Shown: one piece after another, positions 49,981-61,183 of the stretch | Position numbering within the stretch: the stretch's first letter is position 1 | How the letters are laid out: each line of letters starts with the position of its first letter | Source of the DNA: Sulfolobaceae archaeon | GTDB lineage: Archaea; Thermoproteota; Thermoprotei_A; Sulfolobales; Sulfolobaceae | Reading direction: 5' to 3' | Length of the DNA stretch: 64,000 bases | Assembly: GCA_028277025.1 (NCBI GenBank) | Contig: JAPYVG010000001.1 | Coordinates: 118,713-182,712, forward strand | Notes under the pieces: model-generated | What the model was told of the DNA's origin: nothing | What the model saw: only the letters and a program-made list of their open reading frames with translations | Databases searched by the model: none | Made by a program: the position numbers and the translations under genes

Positions 49981-51214
49981 CGAATATGCAATAATAAATA
50001 AAGCTAAAAGCCTTGGATATCAAGCCGAAGTTTATTCTATTAAACTTAAACAAGTGCAAATAAAGGGCGGGGATCAGAAACACGCTTTTTTCCTTTCAGA
50101 TAGCGGTTATGGAGTAAGAGTGATAAAGGACGGTAAGATGGGTTTAGCTTATTCTACTAGGTTAGATGGGAAGTTACTGGATTTAGCAATCGAAAGCTTA
50201 AAGCCCAGTAAAGAGGACGAGTTTAACGTAATTCCTTCTCGGGAAAACGTGGAAAAATTACCTTTGAAATATTTTGATATAAATGACGCTTTTGATAAAC
50301 TTTCAGAAATACTAAATAGTGTTGAAGAGATAAGGAATATAGCCAATATAACTTCTGACTATTATGAGGCAATTAATTCTATCATAAAAGTAGTTAACAC
50401 AGATGGGATTGATGTTGAAGAGGAGAGAAGCTTAGTAAATGTTTCGCTCTCTTTCGTTTTTAAGAGGGACAATTTTGTTTCGCCAGAAATTTATGAAAGC
50501 ATATCCTCAAGGGACTTCAATAATTTGGATATCAAAGGTTTGTTAGAAAGGGTTAAGGAAAAAGCTGAAATATTTAAGGACTACAAGAGTGTTGGCAAAA
50601 AGTTTAATGAAGTAATATTAACTCCCAAAGCAATATCTACACTCCTATCACCACTCCTCTCGTTTGCAGTCTCTCTTGAAAACGGTTATAGGAATAGAAG
50701 CCCGTTAATGGAAGGAGAGTATATAAAGGAAGGATTAGTAATAATTGATAACCCTAGAATACCTTACGCACCATATAGTAGGTCATTTGACGGTGAAGGA
50801 TTACCTTCTAAAGTTGTGAAGATAATTGATACTAGTTTTGTTAAATATTTATCAAATACCTATTGGTCACTAAGAGCTGGAAAAGAGAATACTCACTCCT
50901 CAGTCAGAAGTTATGCCACGTTACCCGTAATTTCAACAAGTTTAGTGGAAATAGACGTTAATGAGAAAGCCGAAGAAGACACGGTCGTAATTGATGAAGT
51001 TCAAGGAGTACATACTAGTAATTTTGCCACTGGACAGTTCTCTGTAACAGCTCCAGTAGCATGGTATAAGGGTGTCGCAGTGAAGAACTTAACTCTTACC
51101 GGTTCTCTTAAATGTATGCTAAAAGGTATTATAGGGAGTGTAGGCAATAAGAAAGAAATTTACGGTAATGTCTACACCTATCCGCTGAAAATAAAAGGGA
51201 TAAATGCAGCGTAA
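49973..51214 (+). CDS. tldE: TldE/PmbA subunit
   Basis: The protein has 413 residues, related in sequence to TldD but without HExxxH, as expected for the non-catalytic partner. Family parts: [67 protein letters not shown] and the end [14 protein letters not shown]. The start is TTG 49973 ([16 protein letters not shown]); the 8-base overlap with tldD suggests coupled synthesis of equal amounts. TldE holds the channel of the dimer while TldD carries the zinc. Confidence 0.92.
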   Translation: MVDEYAIINKAKSLGYQAEVYSIKLKQVQIKGGDQKHAFFLSDSGYGVRVIKDGKMGLAYSTRLDGKLLDLAIESLKPSKEDEFNVIPSRENVEKLPLKYFDINDAFDKLSEILNSVEEIRNIANITSDYYEAINSIIKVVNTDGIDVEEERSLVNVSLSFVFKRDNFVSPEIYESISSRDFNNLDIKGLLERVKEKAEIFKDYKSVGKKFNEVILTPKAISTLLSPLLSFAVSLENGYRNRSPLMEGEYIKEGLVIIDNPRIPYAPYSRSFDGEGLPSKVVKIIDTSFVKYLSNTYWSLRAGKENTHSSVRSYATLPVISTSLVEIDVNEKAEEDTVVIDEVQGVHTSNFATGQFSVTAPVAWYKGVAVKNLTLTGSLKCMLKGIIGSVGNKKEIYGNVYTYPLKIKGINAA

Positions 51215-51241
51215 TTTATGACGGATTGGATCACGTGTTTT

Positions 51242-51907
51242 TTATATGGACTGAAGGTAATCACGTAAGTTTAATCTCGTTATGTGAAATCTTTTGGATA
51301 TGAGGTGATAATAGTTTTCTAGGTATTGTCTGTACTCTTCTTTTAGTTTATCTTTAAGTAAATACTCTCTAACTATTCCAGAGACATAATCCGCTGGATG
51401 AATTAGTTTGCATTTGTCATGGCCAGTAAAATCTATTTTGATAACGTTAGCAAGAGTCCAGTTTCTGAAGTTAATATAAATATATTGCTTGTCAGCTTCA
51501 TGAAGTATCGGAGTCCTATCGTAATATACTTTTATTCTTTTCCCCACAACATATTCTCTTAGTTTTAATCCGATAATTTTCCCATACAAGATTGCGGAAC
51601 AATTACTTAGTTTTTCTTTTTTCTTGTCTAATATTACTGAAAATCCTTCTAGTCTAGTTAGTACATTGGTTATGAATATTCCTTTAATATCCTTACCAAG
51701 TTTAGAGGGTTTAGGCGTATCTTCAGACCATTTAAAATATCTTATTCTTTTTCCAGTGAGTTTTTCGACCTCTTTTAATGCTTGATCATATAGTTCAAGA
51801 TAGTTTTCCAAGTCTTTTATAATAACTGCCGAGATTACGAATGGGTCTTCGTCGTTGGGGTTCCCCGCTTCGTCTATTGAAACAATTATATCTGTTTTTT
51901 CACTCAC
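51242..51907 (-). CDS. DUF3800 (RNase H-fold) protein
   Basis: A 221-residue protein. The acidic RNase-H-like sites of DUF3800 appear: VSIDEAGNPNDEDPF near residue 10, VYYDRTPILHEADK near 130, and HPADYVSGIVREYL near 172. DUF3800 proteins are often found beside mobile elements or defence genes and are suspected to be nucleases, but none has a firmly established role. The gene lies next to a tandem hairpin repeat and a gap of about 400 bases, an accessory-looking spot. The neighbours on the other side are the tldDE pair. Confidence 0.82.
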   Translation of the reverse strand: MSEKTDIIVSIDEAGNPNDEDPFVISAVIIKDLENYLELYDQALKEVEKLTGKRIRYFKWSEDTPKPSKLGKDIKGIFITNVLTRLEGFSVILDKKKEKLSNCSAILYGKIIGLKLREYVVGKRIKVYYDRTPILHEADKQYIYINFRNWTLANVIKIDFTGHDKCKLIHPADYVSGIVREYLLKDKLKEEYRQYLENYYHLISKRFHITRLNLRDYLQSI

Positions 51908-51947
51908 GCAAATGCTTATAAGTTATCAAATAAAATTTTTAAAGTGG

Positions 51948-52012
51948 GAGTGCACGGGGATACGTGCACGATGATCAGAAATAACGAGTGCACGGGGATA
52001 CGTGCACGATGA
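51948..52012. repeat. Two perfect 27-bp direct repeats, each with a hairpin
   Basis: Copies lie at 51948-51974 and 51986-52012, separated by 11 bases, a period of 38. Each contains the inverted repeat GTGCACG, a 6-base loop (GGGATA) and CGTGCAC, so a 7-bp perfect stem with a small loop, followed by ATGA. Tandem inverted sites are typical of operators for dimeric regulators, and equally of RNA hairpins. A TATA-like TTTTTAAAG (about 51936-51944) is only a few bases to the left. The copies are identical, suggesting recent duplication or strong selection. Confidence 0.85.
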
Positions 52013-52124
52013 GTGAGTTTATTAACCTTCTATTCTTTGTGAGTTTATACTGAGTGGCCACGTGTATTAAAAATAAACTAGAAATAAGAACATATAGATA
52101 GATGGTTAATTGTAACTTAAAAAG

Positions 52125-52229
52125 ATGCAAAAGAGGGAACAAATATCTGATTCAGAACAAGACAAATTTTTACTTAAGTTCGCAAAATTAATAGTAAAAC
52201 TACTCTTAAAATTCTATTATGTAAGGTAA
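52125..52229 (+). CDS. Candidate 34-residue protein
   Basis: ORF of 34 codons with the start MQKREQISDSEQDKFLLKF, then AKLIVKLLLKFYYVR. An amphipathic Leu/Lys helix makes up the second half. TATA-like CATATAGATAG at about 52091-52101 is 25-30 bases before the ATG at 52125, the right distance for a leaderless mRNA. No family is known to me. It could be a small membrane-active or regulatory protein or a chance ORF; there is no other support. Confidence 0.35.
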   Translation: MQKREQISDSEQDKFLLKFAKLIVKLLLKFYYVR

Positions 52230-52305
52230 CTGTTCTTAATTCGTTGAAGTTTTTACCACAATGAAACTTTTTAATACCTATCTATAGCATTAGAAATGAT
52301 TAGAT

Positions 52306-52734
52306 ATGTTTAAAAAAATACTCGTCGCATATGATGGTTCGGACCATGCTATTAGGGCATTAGATATTGCAATTGATATTGCTAAGAAATACGAAGCTAA
52401 ACTAGACATCGTAGAAGTTGTGGACACTGCGGCATTGTTAGGGATGGGAGTAGCACCTATACCCGGTGAAGTGATTCAACAAGTTTACAATAAGGCAAAA
52501 AATGATGTAGACTCCGCAAAGTCTAAGGCTCAACAGCAAGGCGTAAAAGAAGTTGAATCTGTTGTGCTTGAAGGTGATCCAGCTACAGCAATTCTTGAAT
52601 ATGCTAGTAAGAACGGCGTAGATTTAATAGTGACTGGTAGTAGAGGACTTTCAACCTTTAAGAGAATAATATTAGGTAGTGTTTCAACAAAGATAGTTCA
52701 GGATTCTAAAATACCTGTCTTAGTAATTAAGTAA
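52306..52734 (+). CDS. Universal stress protein UspA
   Basis: A 142-residue single UspA domain. The ATP-binding motif is GSRGLSTFKRIILGSVSTKIV near the C-terminus (the G-x2-G-x9-G-S pattern), and the start KKILVAYDGSDHAIRALD is the classical first strand with the Asp. The protein probably binds ATP. TATA-like CTTTTTAATAC lies 30-40 bases upstream. It is convergent to the biotin ligase gene, 4 bases apart. Its specific partner is unknown. Confidence 0.93.
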   Translation: MFKKILVAYDGSDHAIRALDIAIDIAKKYEAKLDIVEVVDTAALLGMGVAPIPGEVIQQVYNKAKNDVDSAKSKAQQQGVKEVESVVLEGDPATAILEYASKNGVDLIVTGSRGLSTFKRIILGSVSTKIVQDSKIPVLVIK

Positions 52735-52738
52735 TGTG

Positions 52739-54500
<1,762 letters not shown>

Positions 54501-54516
54501 TCAATTTTTAAAGTAA

Positions 54517-54566
54517 GTGATGAGGAACCTTCGAGTAGGATTGATGACATAGGCGCTCTGAACTGA
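54517..54566 (+). ncRNA. Possible box C/D guide RNA
   Basis: C box GTGATGA at 54517-54523, C'-like TTGATGA at 54541-54547, and D boxes CTGA at 54558-54561 or 54563-54566. The D' box is not clean: TTGA at 54541 overlaps C'. A second, weaker set of TGATTAG and GCTGA with TTGATGA follows at 54578-54610. The segment lies in the non-coding gap between sua5 and nuoB, which makes a small RNA plausible. Less certain than the RNA at 41505. Confidence 0.5.
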
Positions 54567-54612
54567 TTAAATGAGAGGTGATTAGTGAGGTGATCGCTGA
54601 ACATTGATGAGA

Positions 54613-54631
54613 GGGGGTAATTCCCCCTTTT
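54613..54631 (+). terminator. GC-rich hairpin followed by T run
   Basis: GGGGG (54613-54617) and CCCCC (54623-54627) form a 5-bp perfect stem around a 5-base loop (TAATT), followed by TTTTA. It stands behind the possible small RNA and would end a rightward transcript. Archaeal termination mostly depends on T runs rather than hairpins, and the CCCTTTTATAA at 54625-54635 could equally be the BRE and TATA box of nuoB, about 40 bases upstream of its ATG. Confidence 0.4.
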
Positions 54632-54671
54632 ATAACATAAGATTTTAAGTTACGAATTAGATGTATAGTCG

Positions 54672-55190
54672 ATGTCTGATCAGTTATTATTAACTGGGAA
54701 CCTTCAAGAAGCCGCTAAAAAAGCCATTCAATGGCTAATTAATAGGAAGCCTATAAAGAATTTAAGGGATTGGGGATTAGCTTTCTCATTATGGCCCCCT
54801 CACTTGACTACTAGCTGTTGCGGTACAGAATTTGGAGCTTTTGCAGCTGGGAGATTTGATTCTGAAAGATTCGGTGTACTTCCTTTTTCCTCAGCTAGAC
54901 AAACAAACCTTTTAGTCATCGAGGGTACCTTAACTAGGAAGATGGCTAGAGCTGCTAAAATAGTCTATGATCAAATGCCCGAGCCCAAATTTGTTATAGC
55001 AATGGGCGCATGTTCATTGGAAGGTGGGATATTTTGGAATTCCTATAATACAGTTCTACCCTCAGAAATCGGTATACCAGTAGATATTTATGCGCCAGGT
55101 TGTCCCACGAGACCAGAGGCTTTAGCTAGGGCTATAATAACGCTCCAAAAAAGGATAAGGAATCAAGGTGTAAAAAGTACATCAGCATAA
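54672..55190 (+). CDS. nuoB: NuoB-like quinone oxidoreductase subunit
   Basis: The protein has 172 residues and is the subunit that holds the last cluster (N2) of complex I. Four cysteine sites are visible: TTSCCGTEFG (two adjacent), MGACSLEGGIFW and APGCPTRPEA. The Tyr-Asp-Gln and GTLTRKM parts match the quinone region. The gene is alone, away from any other nuo genes in the window, so it may be the Sulfolobales NuoB encoded separately, or a hydrogenase small-subunit relative. The last 28 bases overlap the gene on the other strand. Confidence 0.88.
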   Translation: MSDQLLLTGNLQEAAKKAIQWLINRKPIKNLRDWGLAFSLWPPHLTTSCCGTEFGAFAAGRFDSERFGVLPFSSARQTNLLVIEGTLTRKMARAAKIVYDQMPEPKFVIAMGACSLEGGIFWNSYNTVLPSEIGIPVDIYAPGCPTRPEALARAIITLQKRIRNQGVKSTSA

Positions 55191-55759
55191 TCAACGTCAA
55201 TTATTTTAGCCTTAACCTTGTGTTTATATTCTAACTTAAACTTAGTTGGTATTGTTTCAATCTCAATACCGTTCCAACTTCTCAGAAACTCCCTAATGCC
55301 CTCTACTAACCCATTTCTATCTCTTGCTATTACTGGTAAATCATGGATTATTAGTATCTTATCCATCTCTTTCTTCTTTATGCCCAAAAAGACTAAATCC
55401 GAAGTTATCATTAATCCATTTTTCCTAGCCCTTATGTTAAGTACTATCTCATCATCGTCATAGAGTGAGGAAAGTCCTCCATCTCCCTCTTTTACATTAA
55501 CGTCATACTTATATCCCGTAATCAATTTCTTTTTCAAGAGTATTAGCTCTCTAAGTTTTACCTTATCTTCATTATATGAAATAAAAGCTGGATATTCCTC
55601 GGCTAGTGAGGATACAAATCTCTTTGTAAGTACAATATACTTCACTTCTGGTGTAAGAATTGATGAAATGTTAACTCCTTGTATGTTCATATGAGAATAT
55701 TCTCCTTCATAGCTTTTCTCCTTATCATTTAATTGTACTTTAATTCTTTTTAAAATCAT
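55163..55759 (-). CDS. Protein of unknown function
   Basis: A 198-residue soluble protein, rich in Lys, Glu and Ile. It starts MILKRIKVQLNDKEKSYEGEYSHMNIQGVN, and has alternating beta strands (VVNIRARKNGLMITSDLVFLG-like LNIRARKNGLMITSDLVF) and helices. I recognise no family or active site. It converges with nuoB and overlaps it by 28 bases. To the right is a 185-base gap ending in the M20 promoter, in which I see no other gene. Codon use looks normal, so I take it as real. Confidence 0.65.
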   Translation of the reverse strand: MILKRIKVQLNDKEKSYEGEYSHMNIQGVNISSILTPEVKYIVLTKRFVSSLAEEYPAFISYNEDKVKLRELILLKKKLITGYKYDVNVKEGDGGLSSLYDDDEIVLNIRARKNGLMITSDLVFLGIKKKEMDKILIIHDLPVIARDRNGLVEGIREFLRSWNGIEIETIPTKFKLEYKHKVKAKIIDVDYADVLFTP

Positions 55760-55911
55760 GTGAACAATTTTTAATCTCGAATAAATTACGTTAAACTTGC
55801 AAAACCATCTACATAAACTTTGGGAGTGTTTTTAACGTCGATGAACATTAACACAAATTATAATGATTAATATCGCGCGAAAAATAAAAACTATTCAACG
55901 TCGTAAACTCA

Positions 55912-55944
55912 GACTTTTTATATATTAAAAACGAATTCTCACTT
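55912..55944 (+). promoter_or_regulatory. TATA box and start region of the M20 peptidase gene
   Basis: CTTTTTATATATT (55914-55926) is a strong TATA-like element, its centre about 25 bases before the ATG at 55945. This is the distance expected for a leaderless archaeal mRNA. No ribosome-binding site lies before the ATG, which agrees with leaderless translation. Confidence 0.7.
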
Positions 55945-57114
55945 ATGAATAATGAGTTATACAAACTGATATCAGATTTAATAAAATTCCCAACAATTAA
56001 TCCCAGCGAAGAAAAGGAAAGTTATTACGAACTTGTAGGGTACTTGAGTGATTATCTAAAACTTTCCGGGTTTAGTCCCAAAATAATTGAGTTTGAAAAG
56101 GGGTGGCCAGTTTTAATGGTAGATAACGGGCAGAGCAGTAGGAGAGAGATTATGCTTAACGGTCATTACGATGTAGTACCTACTGGAGAAAAGAGTAAAT
56201 GGATCGAAGATCCTTTTTCTGGGAAACTGACAGAAAATGGGATTTTCGGTAGGGGCGCTACAGATATGAAAGGAGGTTTAGGGGTTCAAGTTAAGGTATT
56301 TACCGAGATTGCCGATAAAGTAAATTACAAGCTCTCCTTTGTAGCAGTACCAGATGAAGAGACTGGAGGGTTTTTCGGTAGTAAATATTTAGCAAAAAAT
56401 TATAAGCCTAGCTTAGTTTTAATTTCAGAACCTTCTGGATCTAAATACATAAATATAGGCGAGAAAGGGTTACTACAAGTTAAATTGATTGCGAGAGGTA
56501 AGGTAGCCCACGGTAGTTTACCTTCATTGGGCGATAATGCGATTATGAGATTGGTGAAAGACCTCTTGTCGTTGGAGAGAATAAAAGAGGTCGAAGTTAA
56601 AATACCGGATGAAATTAGAGATGCTTTATTAGCCCTTGCAAATGATATTACCAAAAACGATTTTCAGAAGATTTCATTTAACCCGGGTATTATAAAAGGT
56701 GGTATTAAGATTAACGTAGTTCCAGACTACGCAGAAGCGGAAGTAGATATGCGTATTCCCCCGGGAATATCAACATCTGACGCACTTCAAATAATTAAGT
56801 CATTAGTGTCTTTCAGCGAGGTTGAGCCAATTGACCTTTCCGAGCCGAACTATACATCGCCTAATAACGAATATGTAAAACTCCTTAAATCAATGATCGA
56901 GAAAGAATTGGGAGTTACCCCTAAAGAGTATATAATAACGGGGGCTACTGATGGCCGATATTTTCGTTATGAGGGAGTCCCTGTAATAGTTTATGGGCCG
57001 GGAGAACTAGGTAGTGCTCATTCTTACAACGAGTTCGTGAGCTATGAGGAAGTTGATAATGTATATAAAGTCTTATATCGTTTTCTATTAGATTTAACAA
57101 TGTTAATTTCATAG
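55945..57114 (+). CDS. M20-family metallopeptidase (ArgE/DapE/CPG2-like)
   Basis: A 389-residue zinc peptidase or deacylase. Metal and active-site motifs: NGHYDVVP (His, Asp), GRGATDMKGGLGVQ (Asp), PDEETGGFFGS (Glu-Glu), and C-terminal GATDGRYF and GSAHSYNEFVS (the last His). The bridging lid domain (GEKGLLQVKLIARGKVAHGSLPS) is present. It may be a succinyl-diaminopimelate desuccinylase, acetylornithine deacetylase or carboxypeptidase; the context gives no preference. Confidence 0.9.
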   Translation: MNNELYKLISDLIKFPTINPSEEKESYYELVGYLSDYLKLSGFSPKIIEFEKGWPVLMVDNGQSSRREIMLNGHYDVVPTGEKSKWIEDPFSGKLTENGIFGRGATDMKGGLGVQVKVFTEIADKVNYKLSFVAVPDEETGGFFGSKYLAKNYKPSLVLISEPSGSKYINIGEKGLLQVKLIARGKVAHGSLPSLGDNAIMRLVKDLLSLERIKEVEVKIPDEIRDALLALANDITKNDFQKISFNPGIIKGGIKINVVPDYAEAEVDMRIPPGISTSDALQIIKSLVSFSEVEPIDLSEPNYTSPNNEYVKLLKSMIEKELGVTPKEYIITGATDGRYFRYEGVPVIVYGPGELGSAHSYNEFVSYEEVDNVYKVLYRFLLDLTMLIS

Positions 57115-57170
57115 TCGTAGGCTTATTAATACTAAGTAATTTTTGATATCAAGAGAAAGATAAATGTGAA

Positions 57171-57716
57171 ATGCTGGTCGAATTAGCGTTAAGGGGAAGA
57201 GGAGGACAAGGCGTTGTAACCGCTGGAGAACTTCTCGTAAAGGCTGAAGTTTTGGACGATAAATATGGGCAATCAATTCCTTTCTATGGCGGTGAGAGAA
57301 GAGGAGCGCCGGTAGTCTCTTATGTAAGGCTTTCGGATCAGCCTATTTTCCTGCATAGGGAAGTTTATAATTCTGATGGTGTTGCTGTTTTTGATCCCTC
57401 CTTATTTAAGATTATGAATATCACTGAAGGAATCAAAGAAAGCGGGTTCTTATTAATTAATTCCTCACAGCCTAAGAGAATATGGAAGAGGGAATACATT
57501 GTCGATGCGACAAATATTGCAAAAGAGTTAGGATTGGTTGTGGCTGGCTGGACTGTAGTCAATACAACAATGGTAGGGGCGTTAGCTAAGGTTTTAGGTC
57601 AACCAACTTTGGCCTCCCTTGAGGAGGCAGTAAAAGAGGAATTCCATGGCAAGTTAGGAGAGTTAAATGCTGAAGCTGTAGAAAGAGGTTATAAGGAGGT
57701 GAGGTTAGTTGATTAA
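57171..57716 (+). CDS. porG: Pyruvate:ferredoxin oxidoreductase gamma subunit
   Basis: The protein has 181 residues. [14 protein letters not shown] at residues 8-22, [18 protein letters not shown] and [18 protein letters not shown] are the gamma domain signatures. Together with the next three genes it forms the four-subunit ferredoxin oxidoreductase that decarboxylates pyruvate (or another 2-oxoacid) to acyl-CoA. It overlaps porD by 8 bases. The ATG at 57171 lies after a short A/T-rich stretch. Confidence 0.94.
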   Translation: MLVELALRGRGGQGVVTAGELLVKAEVLDDKYGQSIPFYGGERRGAPVVSYVRLSDQPIFLHREVYNSDGVAVFDPSLFKIMNITEGIKESGFLLINSSQPKRIWKREYIVDATNIAKELGLVVAGWTVVNTTMVGALAKVLGQPTLASLEEAVKEEFHGKLGELNAEAVERGYKEVRLVD

Positions 57717-57975
57717 AGTCCCAGAAGGAATCCCAATAGCTAGGCCTAAATTGGGTTCTGCTGGCCATACTGGTAATTGGAGAGTCGAAAAGCCGGTAAT
57801 TGACTATTCTAAGTGTACAAAATGCAGACTTTGTATTCTATATTGCCCTGAAAATACCATAGATATGTTAGAGGATTATTTACCTCAAATAGATTATGAT
57901 TATTGTAAGGGTTGTGGAGTTTGTGCACAAGTTTGTCCTACTCATGCGATTCAGATGGTTATGGAGGTGAAGTGA
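57709..57975 (+). CDS. porD: Pyruvate:ferredoxin oxidoreductase delta subunit (two [4Fe-4S])
   Basis: An 88-residue ferredoxin-like protein with two CxxCxxCxxxC motifs: [15 protein letters not shown] near residue 37 and [15 protein letters not shown] near 66. It passes electrons from PorB to ferredoxin. The start is TTG at 57709 ([25 protein letters not shown]), inside porG. The strong ribosome site of the next gene (GGAGGTGA) is inside its end. Confidence 0.95.
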   Translation: MIKVPEGIPIARPKLGSAGHTGNWRVEKPVIDYSKCTKCRLCILYCPENTIDMLEDYLPQIDYDYCKGCGVCAQVCPTHAIQMVMEVK

Positions 57976-59133
57976 ATGCAGGTTTTAAAAAGGAAAAGTT
58001 TGGCTTTAGTAGGTAATCACGCAGTAGCTTATGCTATTAAACAAGCAAAGCCACAAGTATTGGCTGTTTACCCAATTACTCCTCAAACTACAATGCTTGA
58101 AAAACTCTCAGAGTACATATCTAATGGTGAGCTAAAGGCAGAACTTATAAGGGTTGAAAGCGAACACTCCGCACTAGCCGCAATATATGGTGCTGCTCTA
58201 GCCGGTGCTAGGGTATTTACTGCAACTGCTTCACAAGGTCTCTTGTACATGACTGAAATGATATATTGGGCTGGGGGCCAAAGAGTACCTATGGTCGCTG
58301 CTGTGGCAACTAGGGCAATTGCCGAGCCTTGGAGTATATGGGATGATCATCAAGATTTTGTGAGTAAGAGAGATGCGATATGGATCCAAATGATGGCCGA
58401 AAACGTTCAAGAGGCTTACGATCTTACTATACAGGCTTTTAGAATTTCTGAAGATGAAAGGGTTATTCTACCAGTGATGATGGGATTTGACGGTTTCATA
58501 TTAACTCATACTATGGAGAGGATAGAAGTGTTAGAGGATTGGGAGGTAGATTCTTTCCTACCACCTAGGAACTTTAACCTTATCGACTTCTCAGATCCCA
58601 TAGGCATAGGACCTATCGCAACGCCAGATGAGTACATAAAATATCGTTATGAAGCTAAGAAAGCTATGGATAGGGCGAAAGGTGTTATAGAGGAGATTAT
58701 GAGAGAATATGAGAAGTTGAGTGGAAGGAAACAGTATGGTTTAGTTGAGTGCTATAAGTGCGAAGATGCTAAATACGTCTTTGTTACGATGGGCGCCTGG
58801 AGCGGCGACGCGAAGGTTGCAGTTGATAGGCTAAGGAATGAGGGATTAGAGGTTGGGTTACTCAGAATCAGAGTGTTTAGGCCTTTCCCGAAAGAGAAAG
58901 TTAGAGAGTATTTGAACTCCATGAAAGAAGTAGTCGTGTTCGATAGAGCTGTCTCCTATGGTTCTGGAGGAGTTCTAGCGAATGAGGTAAAAGCTGCAAT
59001 GTACGGTAGTAATGTTAATATTCACAGTGTGATAGCTGGTCTGGGAGGGAAAGATGTAAGACCCTTACATTTCCAACAAGTCATGTATGATTTAATTAAC
59101 GGTAAATTGGAGGAAGAGAGGTGGTTGTTATGA
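57976..59133 (+). CDS. porA: Pyruvate:ferredoxin oxidoreductase alpha subunit
   Basis: The protein has 385 residues. [64 protein letters not shown] and [15 protein letters not shown] are alpha-chain signatures (substrate and TPP contacts). GGAGGTGA (57963-57970) is a textbook ribosome site 5 bases before the ATG. The ATGA at the end joins porB. The whole set matches crenarchaeal pyruvate oxidoreductases, but 2-oxoacid specificity cannot be proved by sequence. Confidence 0.94.
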   Translation: MQVLKRKSLALVGNHAVAYAIKQAKPQVLAVYPITPQTTMLEKLSEYISNGELKAELIRVESEHSALAAIYGAALAGARVFTATASQGLLYMTEMIYWAGGQRVPMVAAVATRAIAEPWSIWDDHQDFVSKRDAIWIQMMAENVQEAYDLTIQAFRISEDERVILPVMMGFDGFILTHTMERIEVLEDWEVDSFLPPRNFNLIDFSDPIGIGPIATPDEYIKYRYEAKKAMDRAKGVIEEIMREYEKLSGRKQYGLVECYKCEDAKYVFVTMGAWSGDAKVAVDRLRNEGLEVGLLRIRVFRPFPKEKVREYLNSMKEVVVFDRAVSYGSGGVLANEVKAAMYGSNVNIHSVIAGLGGKDVRPLHFQQVMYDLINGKLEEERWLL

Positions 59134-60023
59134 CTCTCATCACAGTTCCAAAAAGGCAAATAAAATTCCTTAGAGGAAACGCTGCTTGCCCAGGGTGTCC
59201 AATCCCCAAAGAATTAGACATCTTACTTGAGGAATTAGGAGAAAAGACAGTATTAGTAGTCCCAGCCTCATGTACTACAGTAATAATGGGTGATACTAGT
59301 GGAATGCCCTCTACTGTACCAGTAGTTCACAGTGCTTTTGCCGCTGCACCGGCAATTGCCTCTGGTATTGTAAGGCAGTTAAGAATGAGAGGTGATAAAG
59401 ACGCCACTGTTGTAGTATGGGCCGGTGATGGTGGTACTGCTGATATAGGCTTTGCCTCATTAAGCGGTGCCGCAGAAAGGAATGAGGATATACTTTATGT
59501 ATGTTACGATAATGAGGCTTATATGAACACTGGTATTCAGAGGTCGAGCTTAACTCCTCATGGAGCATGGACAACAACAACTCCAGAAGGAAAAAGAGAG
59601 TTTAAGAAACCGATGCCTTTCATTATGGCTGAGCATAAAATACCTTATGTTGCTACGGCTTCAATAGCTTATCCATTTGATTATCAGGCCAAAGTTAGAA
59701 AGGCTAAGAGTATTCACGGGTTTAGGTACATTCATCTGTTATCCCCGTGCCCACCCGGTTGGAGATTTGATAGTAGTCTAACTGTGGAGATTGCAAAATT
59801 AGCTGTTGAGACTGGCATATGGCCTTTATTTGAGATAGAGTATGGAGAATTTAGGTTAACCAGTGTCAGTAAGACTTTATTAGATAAGTCTAAGAGGAAG
59901 CCAGTGGAGGAATATTTGAAACTACAGGGTAGGTTCAGTAAGTTGAAACCCGAGGACATTAAAAGGATACAAGATTACGTGGACGAGATGTGGGAAGAAA
60001 TAGCTCAAATGGTTAAGAAGTGA
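59130..60023 (+). CDS. porB: Pyruvate:ferredoxin oxidoreductase beta subunit
   Basis: The protein has 297 residues from ATG 59130, which overlaps the porA stop; a GTG at 59121 would add three. CPGC at the start and other cysteines (ASCTTV, SPCPPGW) bind the cluster; TPP-binding residues are [12 protein letters not shown] and [15 protein letters not shown]. It carries the TPP and the internal [4Fe-4S]. Its 3' end overlaps the VIT1-type gene by 19 bases. Confidence 0.94.
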   Translation: MTLITVPKRQIKFLRGNAACPGCPIPKELDILLEELGEKTVLVVPASCTTVIMGDTSGMPSTVPVVHSAFAAAPAIASGIVRQLRMRGDKDATVVVWAGDGGTADIGFASLSGAAERNEDILYVCYDNEAYMNTGIQRSSLTPHGAWTTTTPEGKREFKKPMPFIMAEHKIPYVATASIAYPFDYQAKVRKAKSIHGFRYIHLLSPCPPGWRFDSSLTVEIAKLAVETGIWPLFEIEYGEFRLTSVSKTLLDKSKRKPVEEYLKLQGRFSKLKPEDIKRIQDYVDEMWEEIAQMVKK

Positions 60024-61051
60024 GATGCTAAAACCCCTATTAGATGTGTAGCTACTGCAGCACTTATCCCTAAGCCCATCATTTCTAATCCTTTTTTCCA
60101 AGGTTTTACTTCACTTAGTAACCCTATTATTGAGCCCACAGTAAAAATGGCTAGGGCTGAGATTATATAAGATACTAATAGCCCTGTAAGACCACTTAAG
60201 CTAAAGAAGTATGGAAGAATAGGGACTATTGCGCCAACAATGTACGATATTCCAGTAATTAATGCGCTTGTTTTTGGGTTTTCCTCAACCTTAGGTGCTA
60301 CTATATCTTCTGCAACGTCAACTAATTGTGGTGAAATTTTCGTAGCTATATTCTCTTTTATGCCCAATTCCGTAAGAATCGCTGCAAGCTTTTTTGAGAC
60401 TTCTTCTCTATCTACAAGCTTTTGCAATTCAATCTTCCTCCTTTTACTCTCATTTATCTCTTTACTTGATTTAGTTGATAAATAAGCACCTATGCTCATA
60501 GATAACATGCCAGAGATCCCGACTATTAGGCCAGAAATTGCAACAACTAATGGATTTTGTATTGCACCAGATATGCCTGATGTAGCTGCTAAGACTTCTA
60601 CTAATCCATCACTTATACCATAGACGAAGTCCCCTACGTCCTTAGCTTTTATAGTATTTAGTAATTCCTCGTGAACTGCTTCGTCAACACTTAATTCTCT
60701 CATTTTTCTTCTCTCATCTTCGTCCAACTCGTAACTTTTCGACAATTCATAATATTTCTCAATATCTGTTTCCTCTCCTCCTTCTAGCAATTTTATTGTC
60801 AACTGTAGTCCTAATACTCTCCTAATCAGTTTGTAAGCTTTAATTTTCAGATTTTCTGAGAAAGAGAGTTTTGTTTCTATTTTTATTCCTCGTTTCTCTG
60901 CAATTTCTTTCCAAATTTCAGAATGCTTTTTCTCCATCTCTGACATTTTCTTAAGGTAAGCTTTCATATTACGGTCTTTTTCCACCTTGTATAACTCATA
61001 ATAAACTTGGCTATCAAACAGCTCTTCTTTATACTGTTTTTTATAGTCCAT
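60005..61051 (-). CDS. VIT1-type transporter with ferritin-like domain (MbfA-like)
   Basis: A 348-residue protein. Residues 1-130 are a ferritin/rubrerythrin-like helical bundle with Glu and His positions ([49 protein letters not shown]). The rest is a VIT1/CCC1 membrane domain: [35 protein letters not shown] and several membrane segments. In bacteria such fusions (MbfA) export iron. An iron or manganese detoxification role is inferred. It overlaps porB by 19 bases. Confidence 0.85.
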   Translation of the reverse strand: MDYKKQYKEELFDSQVYYELYKVEKDRNMKAYLKKMSEMEKKHSEIWKEIAEKRGIKIETKLSFSENLKIKAYKLIRRVLGLQLTIKLLEGGEETDIEKYYELSKSYELDEDERRKMRELSVDEAVHEELLNTIKAKDVGDFVYGISDGLVEVLAATSGISGAIQNPLVVAISGLIVGISGMLSMSIGAYLSTKSSKEINESKRRKIELQKLVDREEVSKKLAAILTELGIKENIATKISPQLVDVAEDIVAPKVEENPKTSALITGISYIVGAIVPILPYFFSLSGLTGLLVSYIISALAIFTVGSIIGLLSEVKPWKKGLEMMGLGISAAVATHLIGVLASHFLTI

Positions 61052-61183
61052 ATGAAATTTGTAATTACTCTAATTTAAAAGTCTTTCTAATTAACTATGA
61101 GTAAACTATTTTCTCACCCAACTACTCTATATCAAGAGAAATTATCGAAAAAATTTAAATCTTCATATACTGTATAAAACGGG

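Larger units (their letters stand above)
51908..52305. other. 400-base region between DUF3800 and UspA genes
   Basis: Contains, left to right: an A/T-rich promoter-like part for DUF3800 (51925-51945), the tandem hairpin repeat (51948-52012), a stretch with no feature I can name, a candidate 34-codon ORF (52125-52229), and a promoter-like CTTTTTAATAC (52267-52277) about 30 bases before the UspA ATG. Base composition looks unlike the surrounding coding DNA. I see no tRNA, transposon ends or second gene. Confidence 0.6.

Noticed and set aside
51948..52012. Start of a CRISPR array
   Set aside because: Only two copies, the spacer would be 11 bases, and no cas genes or leader are present.
51968..52012. 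Box C/D RNA made from GATGAT and GATGAG after each hairpin
   Set aside because: The boxes do not match RUGAUGA and there is no CTGA at the right distance.
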